Position numbers and translations under genes: made by a program. A stretch of DNA of 5,348 nt from Oligoflexia bacterium. Its GTDB lineage: Bacteria > Bdellovibrionota > UBA1018. Shown here piece after piece: positions 1 to 5,348 of the stretch. The stretch is taken from assembly GCA_025352185.1 (NCBI GenBank), contig JANXTV010000289.1, positions 1 to 5,348 on the forward strand, given 5' to 3'. Within the stretch, counting starts at the first letter, position 1. Every line of letters begins with the position of its first letter. The notes beneath the pieces are model-generated. The model did not search any database and was not told where the DNA came from. It saw nothing but the letters and a program-made list of their open reading frames with translations.

Positions 1-1
1 A

Positions 2-994
2 AATGGCGGCGGCTGCGAAACTTACCGATTTCTCCTCTATTCCGAAAAATCTGGGAACCCGACATTCGTGGGCTCGAGCTTTTCCGCACACGCCGAAGAC
101 TCGAAAGCAGGCTATAAAAATCTCCTCGAAGGACGTCTGAACGCGATTTTGAATATCGAGGAAGGCGTTCCGCTATTCGCGCGCTCCCTCGGCGTAAAGG
201 ATCTCTCTTCGCTGAAACGCCCGTACGCTTTTAAGTGGAACGACGGCATTCCGAAGAACCTCGATGAAAAATGGTCGACCTTCTTTTCGCGAAACGTGAA
301 AGCTTGGCAACTTAAACCCGTCTCGATCGAACACGACCAAATGGAAAGCATCCTCCATATCCTCAGGAGTTCCGGCGATAGTTCGTTCGCTTCGACCGAA
401 AAATCTCGCTGCGCAACCGGTTTCGTATCCGCGCCTCTCTACTTCTCGGAAAACGAATCCGAAAATTTCGTTAAGAACGGCCGCCACGACTACCTCGACT
501 TTACCGAACTCCATACCCGGCTACTCTCGGTGATGGGCGTTACCCTCACGAGCTCCTTGAAAAATCTCGGATACGAACTAGGAGGTCCGCGAAACGATGG
601 AATTCGGTGCAACTGTTCACTGATCGACGGAGACGATAGCCGCGCCCTGCGCGCGGCGCTCGAACCGATCCTCTACTTCCTCGAAGATAACCTCGCGGCA
701 AACGCGTGTATTCCGGAATCCCTGCACGATTACGCCCGCACGTTCCACATGCCGTTCGGCTATTCGATGAGACGAAACGGGAACCGAACAACCGTATGCT
801 TAACCGCTTATGCCGAACTCCAGGACTACGATAAGACCGTCGGGAAACGCTGCGAAGATGACTGGACCCTCGCAAAACTCGACGCCTTCAGTAAAGAAAT
901 CGGGAGCGAACTCACGCGACGCCTCTCACGGCTCCGTAAACGGGACGGGTTTAATCGTCGTCACGTCGGCTTTAACGACGGGAATCGGCTTTAG
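2..994 (+). CDS. Hypothetical protein with seven cysteines, 5' end outside the window
   Basis: I do not recognise the family. The frame is open from the left edge: codons before the GTG at 68 read as natural protein (NGGGCETYRFLLYSEKSGN) with the same codon use as the rest, so GTG 68 is probably internal and the true start lies outside the window. About 330 residues are visible, ending in TAG at 992-994. Numbered from the first visible codon, cysteines lie at 5, 137, 203, 205, 236, 266 and 284, including a CNC pair. Seven cysteines and many Ser, Asn and Tyr residues would suit an exported, disulfide-bonded protein, but any signal peptide would be outside the window, so export is only inferred. 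There is no transmembrane segment and no catalytic motif I can name. The last 25 or so residues are rich in Arg and Lys. A 237-base gap separates it from the next gene, so it is probably a separate transcription unit. The coding call is strong; the function is unknown. Confidence 0.8.
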   Translation, partial: NGGGCETYRFLLYSEKSGNPTFVGSSFSAHAEDSKAGYKNLLEGRLNAILNIEEGVPLFARSLGVKDLSSLKRPYAFKWNDGIPKNLDEKWSTFFSRNVKAWQLKPVSIEHDQMESILHILRSSGDSSFASTEKSRCATGFVSAPLYFSENESENFVKNGRHDYLDFTELHTRLLSVMGVTLTSSLKNLGYELGGPRNDGIRCNCSLIDGDDSRALRAALEPILYFLEDNLAANACIPESLHDYARTFHMPFGYSMRRNGNRTTVCLTAYAELQDYDKTVGKRCEDDWTLAKLDAFSKEIGSELTRRLSRLRKRDGFNRRHVGFNDGNRL

Positions 995-1000
995 CCGTCG
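964..1000 (+). other. Overlapping inverted repeats across the stop codon of the first gene
   Basis: Three mutually exclusive stems can be drawn: CGTCG (964-968) with CGACG (976-980); CGACGG (976-981) with CCGTCG (995-1000); and CGGC-TTTA-GCCG (986-997), which contains the TAG stop. The nonamer TCGGCTTTA also occurs twice, at 966-974 and 985-993. No T-run follows, so this is not a standard intrinsic terminator. It may help end transcription or protect the 3' end of the mRNA, or it may be chance. Confidence 0.3.
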
Positions 1001-1104
1001 ACCCGCGCTTAAATCGATCACAGCTATTCCCCAATCCTATTCCGTAGTTGCCGTGATTTTTCGGGTCCCCGTACTCTCATGGACTCGTGACGAATTGCGT
1101 TAAT

Positions 1105-1120
1105 GTACTCATAAGAGTAC
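1105..1120. promoter_or_regulatory. Perfect 16-base palindrome, candidate operator
   Basis: GTACTC-ATAA-GAGTAC is a perfect inverted repeat with 6-base arms and a 4-base centre. It lies 111 bases before the secreted-protein gene and 5 bases before a TATAAA hexamer (1126-1131) that could be a -10 element, although I find no good -35 box at normal spacing. A further copy of the half-site GTACTC is at 1071-1076. Its symmetry and its place in non-coding DNA fit a dimeric repressor or activator site. Which protein binds it, if any, cannot be seen here. Confidence 0.35.
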
Positions 1121-1192
1121 GTGGTTATAAAAAACATGCTTTCCATCCGAACACTTATCGCGCTAAACGTGCGTCATAACTAACTTACCAAG

Positions 1193-1214
1193 TCGCGTTA
1201 AAATGCGATTTTTT
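1193..1214 (+). terminator. Weak terminator-like hairpin plus T-run before the secreted-protein gene
   Basis: TCGC (1193-1196) pairs with GCGA (1205-1208), followed at once by six Ts (1209-1214). The stem has only four firm pairs around an eight-base A/T-rich loop, so any terminator is weak. It sits directly upstream of the ribosome binding site of the gene at 1232. It could stop read-through from upstream or act as a leader element, or it could be incidental. The overlapping TAAAAT at 1199-1204 could alternatively be a -10 box giving a short leader, again without a clear -35. Confidence 0.25.
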
Positions 1215-1217
1215 CTC

Positions 1218-1223
1218 GAAAGG
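1218..1223 (+). promoter_or_regulatory. Ribosome binding site of the secreted-protein gene
   Basis: GAAAGG lies 8 bases before the ATG at 1232. It is the clearest Shine-Dalgarno sequence in the window and supports this start codon, which also gives a complete signal peptide. Confidence 0.6.
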
Positions 1224-1231
1224 TCCCTTCC

Positions 1232-1762
1232 ATGTCATTCCTTAAAAAAGCTACCGTCCTCTCCCTGATCAGTCTCGTTGGAATCAGTTCCGCAATGGCT
1301 ACCACCTTCCCGAGCATGATCTGCTTCCGCAAAGACGTTCGTGTCGAATCGAATATTTCGTACGTTGCGCTGTTCGGAAAAAAGCCAACGACGAATAATC
1401 CAGCTCCAGAAGTTGTCCTTTCATCCGCTAAGCCTTATTCGCCTGCGTACATCGAATTCGTCGGTAACGACGGCGCGATGTCGAACTCGAAAGCGACCGT
1501 AACCTATCCACTCATCGAAGGCCGCTACCAGAAAGCGATCACTTACACGTTCCAAACCATTTCGACTTCGAAGCGCACGGACCAACCGATCGAAGGAATC
1601 GACCTCATCGTTCCCGCAAATACTGATTTCGAAGGAAAGTTCCTCCTTAAGGCGACCTACTTCTACGAAACCAAGTCGGGACGCGAAGAGACGAAAATGC
1701 TTTGCGAAGAGAACCGTACGAACGTCGTGCACCCGATGCCTGCCGTTACGGGACATAACTGA
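1232..1762 (+). CDS. Small secreted protein with Sec signal peptide, unknown function
   Basis: The 176-residue product starts with a textbook Sec signal peptide: MSFLKK as the positive n-region, a hydrophobic core at about residues 7-20, and an AMA cleavage site after residue 23. The mature protein should be about 153 residues, exported to the periplasm or outside. There is no lipobox cysteine at the cleavage site and no further membrane segment. The mature part has exactly two cysteines, C31 near its start and C158 near its end, well placed for a disulfide joining the ends of the fold. Alternating polar and hydrophobic stretches (for example KAITYTFQTISTS and FLLKATYFYETK) suggest a mostly beta-strand domain; that is inference. 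I do not recognise the family. The ATG has a good ribosome binding site. The TIGR02147 gene follows after 21 bases, so the two are probably co-transcribed. Export is well supported; the role is unknown. Confidence 0.85.
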   Translation: MSFLKKATVLSLISLVGISSAMATTFPSMICFRKDVRVESNISYVALFGKKPTTNNPAPEVVLSSAKPYSPAYIEFVGNDGAMSNSKATVTYPLIEGRYQKAITYTFQTISTSKRTDQPIEGIDLIVPANTDFEGKFLLKATYFYETKSGREETKMLCEENRTNVVHPMPAVTGHN

Positions 1763-1783
1763 TTCAGTTCCTAGTAAACTAAA

Positions 1784-2596
1784 ATGAACCTCAGCCCGCT
1801 ACTCATCGAATCGAAAACGGCCTCGGAATTTTTAAAGCGTGTCGAAATGACCCTTAAGAACTCCGAGGCCGGTTTTTCCTACGCCGACTTCGCCCGGCGC
1901 GCCGGATTCTCTGCTCGAAGTTACGTGCGGGAAGTTTTCCAGGGAAAAAAGGCACTTACCTTAAAGGCTCTGCCCGCATTCGCGAAAGCGCTCGGAATGA
2001 AAAAGGAGGAGCGCGAGCTCTTCCGTTGCCTGATCGCGATCGAGAATCCCCAGTTTGATCCGACCGTTTCTCCCGAGAACGCGAAGAAAAGTCTGCAGGT
2101 GAAGAACGAAACTTTAAAACGCCGCCTGGCGCGCGGCCGCGTCGGCGCCTCCCTCTCGAGCCTTTCGAGAATTGAATCTTGGCCGCGAGTCTACGTCGCC
2201 CTCGGTAATGGACGGGAATTCCCGGAGATTCAGGCCGCCACGAAATTAACGACCCTTCACCTCGAGCGAACGCTAAAAGAAATGGCGGAAGCAAAACTGA
2301 TCCGGTGCCGGGGCGATCGCTACGAACCGACGAGTCCCCACCTCGTCCTCGATCCTTCAATCCATAGCGAGATGATCGCGTCACACTTTCAGGCCGTCCT
2401 CACGGATGCCATCGACGGTTCGAAAATGAATTTCCGCGATCCCGAAAAGCTCTACTTCGTTTCAAGCTTCGGCGTTCGCAAGGACCGACTTCCCGAGTTA
2501 AAGGCAAAGCTGATCGAAACTCTCCTCCGGTTTGTTGACGATTCTGAGGATAGCCAGAACGAAGAAATCGTTTCCCTCGCGACCACCTTGATCTAA
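1784..2596 (+). CDS. TIGR02147 family (DUF4423) helix-turn-helix regulator-like protein
   Basis: At 270 residues this matches the usual length of the TIGR02147 family, and the order of parts fits. Residues 10-26 resemble the N-terminal helix (SEFLKRVEMTLK). Residues 31-76 hold the family signature and helix-turn-helix (FSYADFARRAGFSARSY, then GKKALTLKALPAFAKALGM). A charged linker, at about 100-120, leads to a winged-helix-like part at about 130-190 (EIQAATKL, LERTLKEMAEAKLI), and the C-terminal segment begins near PEKLYFVSSFGVRKDRLPEL. A cytoplasmic DNA-binding transcription regulator is likely, but targets and signals for this family are largely unknown to me. No signal peptide or membrane segment is seen. 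The ATG at 1784 keeps the N-terminal helix; no convincing Shine-Dalgarno precedes it, which hints at coupling to the secreted-protein gene ending at 1762. cysK follows after 29 bases. The family call is firm; regulating its neighbour is inference. Confidence 0.85.
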   Translation: MNLSPLLIESKTASEFLKRVEMTLKNSEAGFSYADFARRAGFSARSYVREVFQGKKALTLKALPAFAKALGMKKEERELFRCLIAIENPQFDPTVSPENAKKSLQVKNETLKRRLARGRVGASLSSLSRIESWPRVYVALGNGREFPEIQAATKLTTLHLERTLKEMAEAKLIRCRGDRYEPTSPHLVLDPSIHSEMIASHFQAVLTDAIDGSKMNFRDPEKLYFVSSFGVRKDRLPELKAKLIETLLRFVDDSEDSQNEEIVSLATTLI

Positions 2597-2607
2597 CTCC
2601 CGCTTTC

Positions 2608-2626
2608 TAGGTACGCTCTCTACCTA
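2608..2626 (+). promoter_or_regulatory. Inverted repeat covering the cysK translation start
   Basis: TAGGTA (2608-2613) is the exact reverse complement of TACCTA (2621-2626), separated by the seven bases CGCTCTC. The right arm includes the A of the cysK ATG, and the left arm holds AGG, the only Shine-Dalgarno-like bases near this start. If it folds in the mRNA it would hide both the start codon edge and the ribosome binding site. The same repeat in DNA could instead be a protein site. No known riboswitch is recognised. Confidence 0.4.
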
Positions 2627-3537
2627 TGAAAGCTCTCTCGGTTCTAAATCTCATCGGAAATACTCCCCACCTAAAAATGAATCGGCTCTTCGGGGTCGAT
2701 TGCGAAGTCTGGATTAAGCTCGAACGCCAGAATCCGGGAGCAAGTATTAAAGACCGAATCGGCATTGCCATGATCGAAGATGCGGAAAAGAAAGGCGTCC
2801 TAAAAAAGGGGATGCGTATTATCGAGCCGACTTCCGGGAATACCGGAATTGGACTCGCGCTCGCCGCCGCGGTTAAGGGATATGGGCTTACGCTCGTGAT
2901 GCCCGAGTCGATGAGTATCGAGCGACGGAAAATTATGGCGGCGTACGGAGCCGAACTTGTGCTCACCCCGAAGGAAGTCGGAATTAAAGGCTCGATTGCG
3001 AAGGCAAAAGAAATGATCGAGTCGACCCCGGGGTCCTGGATGCCGAATCAGTTCGATAATCCGGCAAACGTAGAAATCCACGCACGCACGACCGCCGAAG
3101 AAATCCTCGCCGATTTTCCGAACGGTATTGATTTCCTCGTCACGGGCGTAGGAACCGGCGGGCATATTACCGGCGTCGCAAAAGTCCTAAAAAAGAAATT
3201 TCCAAACCTTAAAGTATTCGCCGTCGAGCCCGAACTTTCACCAGTCCTTTCCGGCGGCACGCATTCGCCGCACCCGATACAGGGAATCGGGACGGGATTC
3301 ATTCCGAGTATCCTCGACCGCGAACTCATCGACGGTATCGTCCAGATTTCTAAGGACGAAGCCTTCGACTACGCGAGACGTTCCGCGAAGGAAGAAGGTC
3401 TCCTCTGCGGAATTTCTTCCGGCGCAACGCTCGCCGCGATCGCGAAAAAAATTTCGAGCTTTCCGAAAGGTTCGAAGGTTCTCGGATTTAACTACGATAC
3501 GGGAGAACGCTACCTCTCGATCGAGGGTCTCTTTTAA
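2626..3537 (+). CDS. cysK: Cysteine synthase A (O-acetylserine sulfhydrylase)
   Basis: This PLP enzyme makes cysteine and acetate from O-acetylserine and sulfide in the cytoplasm. At 303 residues it is a normal single-domain member with no CBS regulatory domain. Family landmarks appear in order: LIGNTPHLKMNRL at 9-21; the PLP lysine K42 in NPGASIKDR; the substrate loop TSGNTG at 69-74; QFDNPAN at 142-148; the PLP-phosphate loop GTGG at 176-179, followed by H180 where T or S is common; GIGTGFIP at 220-227; GISSGA at 262-267; and DTGERYLS at 291-298. All key residues are present, so it should be active. CysK against close relatives (CysM, or a CBS-like or O-phosphoserine-using synthase) cannot be settled by eye. 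It follows the TIGR02147 gene by 29 bases, with a poor ribosome binding site and an inverted repeat over its start. It ends 14 bases from the convergent selD, with no clear terminator between. Confidence 0.9.
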   Translation: MKALSVLNLIGNTPHLKMNRLFGVDCEVWIKLERQNPGASIKDRIGIAMIEDAEKKGVLKKGMRIIEPTSGNTGIGLALAAAVKGYGLTLVMPESMSIERRKIMAAYGAELVLTPKEVGIKGSIAKAKEMIESTPGSWMPNQFDNPANVEIHARTTAEEILADFPNGIDFLVTGVGTGGHITGVAKVLKKKFPNLKVFAVEPELSPVLSGGTHSPHPIQGIGTGFIPSILDRELIDGIVQISKDEAFDYARRSAKEEGLLCGISSGATLAAIAKKISSFPKGSKVLGFNYDTGERYLSIEGLF

Positions 3538-3551
3538 TCCGCGATCCCGGC

Positions 3552-4589
3552 CTAATTTACGGTAACGATTTTCGAACCTTTTCCCACGACGGACCCGATG
3601 GGGACGGTGAGAGGAAACCGGGTACGGAGCGCCGTGAGTGCCCGGTCCGCATCTTTCTCCGGAACTGAAAAAAGCAGCCCCCCCGATGTCTGGGCATCGT
3701 GAGCGAGTAACTTGAGTTCGCTGGACACGGTTTCCGCGAACGTGACTTCGTCTTTCACGTACGATTCATTCGTCACGTGGGCGCGGTTCGTCCACCCCTC
3801 GCGAAGGGCATGGAGAGCACCCGGTAATGCCGGAAGGCTCCGCGACTCGAGTATCGCCGAAGTACCACTCGCCCGCATCATCTGGACGAGGTGCCCGAGA
3901 AGACCGAACCCGGTGACATCGGTGGCGGAGTTCACGCGCACCTCCGACATTAAATCCGCCGCGCGGTTTAAGGTCTTCATGCTCGCGATCGCCGAGTCTC
4001 TCGCCTCGGGAGTAATATCTCCACCCTTCAGAGCCGACATGAGCGTACCGGTACCGAGGGGTTTCGTGAGTATCAGCACGTCGCCGGCCCGCGCGCCCGC
4101 ATTCGTCCAGGCGCGGTCTTTCGCCACGAATCCGGTGACGGAAAAACCGAGCTTTAAAGTATCATCGTCGATCGAGTGTCCGCCGGCCAAACATGCGCCC
4201 GCCGCTTCGATTCGTTCGACCGCTCCCCGCATGAGTGGTTCGAGGAGTTCCATCGGTAGGACGGCGGTCGGAAAGGCGAGTATGGACAGCGCCGTTTTCG
4301 GCTCGCCCCCCATCGCGTAAACATCGCTAATCGAGTTCACGGCCGCGATGGCCCCGAAGTCTTCGGCGTCATCGACGATCGGCGTGAAAAAATCGAGCGT
4401 CTGTATCATGAGCCGGCCGTCGCCGAGGTCCCACAGGGCCGCGTCGTCCATTGTTTCCGTTCCGACCAGAAGCTCTTTCGGGTTCCGCAGTTTTAAATTC
4501 CCAAGTACCTTCCGCAGTTCACCGGCGGGGAGTTTTGCGGCGCAGCCGCCTTTTTTTACGGTCTGGGTGAGGAGGATTTTTTCGCTCAT
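3552..4589 (-). CDS. selD: Selenide, water dikinase (selenophosphate synthetase)
   Basis: SelD converts selenide, ATP and water to selenophosphate, AMP and phosphate, giving the selenium donor for selenocysteine and for tRNA selenouridine. The 345-residue length is close to that of E. coli SelD (347). The active-site segment is GGCAAKL, with C16 and K19 matching E. coli Cys17 and Lys20; the second cysteine of the E. coli motif is alanine here. C16 is an ordinary TGC codon, not the in-frame TGA found in selenoprotein SelDs. Metal-binding positions are kept: D49 in ETMDDAALW, D66 in QTLDFFTP, D89 in NSISDVYAMGG and D224 in ATDVTGFGLLGH. GGHSI (136-140), TKPLGTG (176-182) and DAQTSGGLL (298-306) are further AIRS/PurM-fold landmarks. 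The ATG at 4589 lies 9 bases after the mnmH stop, so the two genes are surely co-transcribed. No selA, selB or selenocysteine tRNA is visible here. Confidence 0.95.
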   Translation of the reverse strand: MSEKILLTQTVKKGGCAAKLPAGELRKVLGNLKLRNPKELLVGTETMDDAALWDLGDGRLMIQTLDFFTPIVDDAEDFGAIAAVNSISDVYAMGGEPKTALSILAFPTAVLPMELLEPLMRGAVERIEAAGACLAGGHSIDDDTLKLGFSVTGFVAKDRAWTNAGARAGDVLILTKPLGTGTLMSALKGGDITPEARDSAIASMKTLNRAADLMSEVRVNSATDVTGFGLLGHLVQMMRASGTSAILESRSLPALPGALHALREGWTNRAHVTNESYVKDEVTFAETVSSELKLLAHDAQTSGGLLFSVPEKDADRALTALRTRFPLTVPIGSVVGKGSKIVTVN

Positions 4590-4598
4590 GGGTCGGTC

Positions 4599-5348
4599 TT
4601 ACCCTAATTTCCGTCCGCCGCGAATCCATTCGTAAATCCAAGCTCGGCACTCAACGAGCGAGCCCTTAAAGAGCGGCTTCCGCTCGAATCGACTGAAATA
4701 ATAAGTATATCCCGGATCGTAGTAGTCGCTCAGGAGGAGGGTAATCCATCCGAAGTGGTTTCCTGGGCGGTAAATGCCCGTAAACGCGGAGTGAAGCTCC
4801 GCGAGAATTCGGGCGGAACGCTCCGTGCCCATTCGCTTCCGAAGTTTCACGAGTTGCGAAGTAAGATGGGACTCGAGTATTTCGGGTGGGATACCGGTTC
4901 GCAGAGGAAGCGCCACGTATTCTTCTTCGATTCGCGCGGCGCGGGATTCGAGGGGTTCATCCAGAATAAGAATCGGCGCCGCCGCCGTGCGGAGCTGAAT
5001 ACTTTTCGGCACCCAGCACATCCCGATCCCTGGGCTTTCGTCCTCGGCCAGAAACGCACCGAATTCGACCGCGGTCCCGGACGAATTCCAGTGCCGATCG
5101 AGCCGAAGGAGATCCAGGCCGATTCGGTTCTCGAACGTCGCTTGTCTCGGTTGGATTTCATTCACGGCGAGGCCGAAAGTCGAACCCCGGTGATTCGCGT
5201 GTTTCTCTAAATCAAAAAATGGAAAATCAGAATTGCGTAAAAGTTCCGTTTTTCCCGAACCCGTCGTACCCGAAATCACCAGGAAGGGATGGGGAGCGTC
5301 CGACACCGATTCAATCCGGTCGAGGAAAATCTTACGAATCGCCTTATA
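4599..5348 (-). CDS. mnmH: tRNA 2-selenouridine synthase, C-terminal P-loop part (5' end outside the window)
   Basis: MnmH (SelU, YbbB) replaces the sulfur of 2-thiouridine at the wobble position of some tRNAs with selenium from selenophosphate, through a geranylated intermediate. About 249 residues are visible, numbered here from the right edge. The frame is open through the edge, and the first residues, YKAIRKIFLDRIES, match the linker that joins the rhodanese and P-loop domains, so the GTG at 5306 is internal. Walker A is GTTGSGKT (27-34); the family signature DLEKHANHRGSTFG follows at 46-59; then ESPGIGMCWVP and ILILDEPLESRAARIEEEY, in the usual order. The N-terminal rhodanese domain with its catalytic cysteine, about 115-140 residues judging by the E. 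coli length of 364, should lie beyond the edge and cannot be checked. It ends in TAA at 4599-4601, 9 bases before selD, which makes its substrate. The family call is firm. Confidence 0.92.
   Translation of the reverse strand, partial: YKAIRKIFLDRIESVSDAPHPFLVISGTTGSGKTELLRNSDFPFFDLEKHANHRGSTFGLAVNEIQPRQATFENRIGLDLLRLDRHWNSSGTAVEFGAFLAEDESPGIGMCWVPKSIQLRTAAAPILILDEPLESRAARIEEEYVALPLRTGIPPEILESHLTSQLVKLRKRMGTERSARILAELHSAFTGIYRPGNHFGWITLLLSDYYDPGYTYYFSRFERKPLFKGSLVECRAWIYEWIRGGRKLG
4600..4605 (-). promoter_or_regulatory. Candidate selD ribosome binding site overlapping the mnmH stop
   Basis: Read on the minus strand, AGGGTA is followed by 10 bases and then the selD ATG; its last two bases overlap the mnmH stop codon TAA. 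Spacing is a little long. The position means ribosomes ending mnmH translation reach the selD start directly, so coupled translation is likely. Confidence 0.4.

Noticed and set aside
68..70. GTG as the start of the first gene
   Set aside because: The frame stays open to the left edge with matching codon use, and no good ribosome binding site precedes it.
1062..1071. CGGG-TC-CCCG inverted repeat as a terminator
   Set aside because: The two-base loop is too small for a full stem and no T-run follows on either strand.
810..1103. 97-codon plus-strand reading frame overlapping the end of the first gene
   Set aside because: It overlaps the better frame for 185 bases, has no ribosome binding site, and reads as low-complexity Ser/Thr/Arg then hydrophobic residues with no signal peptide. 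A frameshifted C-terminus of the first gene was considered, but nothing shows a slip site.
1126..1131. TATAAA as a confident -10 promoter element
   Set aside because: No acceptable -35 lies 16-19 bases upstream; the nearest TTG hexamer (1095-1100) is 25 bases away.
1956..2384. 142-codon minus-strand reading frame inside the TIGR02147 gene
   Set aside because: It is Arg/Ser/Gly-rich and lies wholly inside a full-length family member on the opposite strand.
3538..3551. Bidirectional terminator between cysK and selD
   Set aside because: The 14-base gap has no stable stem with T-runs on either side, so I cannot support one.
3712..4320. 202-codon plus-strand reading frame antisense to selD
   Set aside because: selD has all family motifs on the other strand; the antisense product is Ser/Arg/Ala/Pro-rich with no recognisable domain, as expected of a mirror frame in GC-rich coding DNA.
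4755..5210. 151-codon plus-strand reading frame antisense to mnmH
   Set aside because: It is fully contained in the conserved MnmH P-loop domain on the other strand and shows no motif of its own.
5304..5306. GTG as the start of a stand-alone P-loop protein
   Set aside because: The codons before it encode the YKAIRKIFLDRIES linker typical of MnmH, so the gene continues past the right edge.

Overview
The window looks like ordinary chromosome from a free-living or predatory bacterium. The best lineage clue is a full-length TIGR02147/DUF4423 protein, a helix-turn-helix family I know mainly from Bdellovibrio-type bacteria and Fibrobacter. I therefore favour Bdellovibrionota, as an inference rather than a proof. 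Coding density is high, codon use is similar across the genes (TCG, TTC, GAA, CTC and CGA are frequent), and there are no mobile elements, tRNAs, rRNAs or CRISPR arrays.

Layout, left to right. (1) The 3' part of a plus-strand gene for a cysteine-containing protein of unknown function, already open at the left edge and ending at 994. (2) A 237-base non-coding stretch (995-1231) with a perfect 16-base palindrome and a weak terminator-like hairpin just ahead of the next gene. (3) Three plus-strand genes with 21- and 29-base gaps, possibly one operon: a small secreted protein with a signal peptide, the TIGR02147 regulator-like protein, and cysteine synthase (cysK). A short inverted repeat covers the cysK start. 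(4) A convergent minus-strand pair: the C-terminal two thirds of mnmH/selU (tRNA 2-selenouridine synthase), entering from the right edge, and selD (selenophosphate synthetase), which starts 9 bases after the mnmH stop. cysK and selD end tail to tail, 14 bases apart.

How the genes work together. SelD makes selenophosphate from selenide and ATP. MnmH uses it to replace sulfur with selenium at the wobble uridine of certain tRNAs. The two-gene arrangement is therefore a compact tRNA-selenation module. CysK makes cysteine, the main donor of tRNA sulfur, but its link to the selenium pair may be only positional. The secreted protein and the TIGR02147 protein form the least understood part: an exported factor next to a likely cytoplasmic DNA-binding regulator. 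I see no complete novel system. The most useful leads are this secreted-protein/TIGR02147 pair with its upstream palindrome, and the hairpin over the cysK start.
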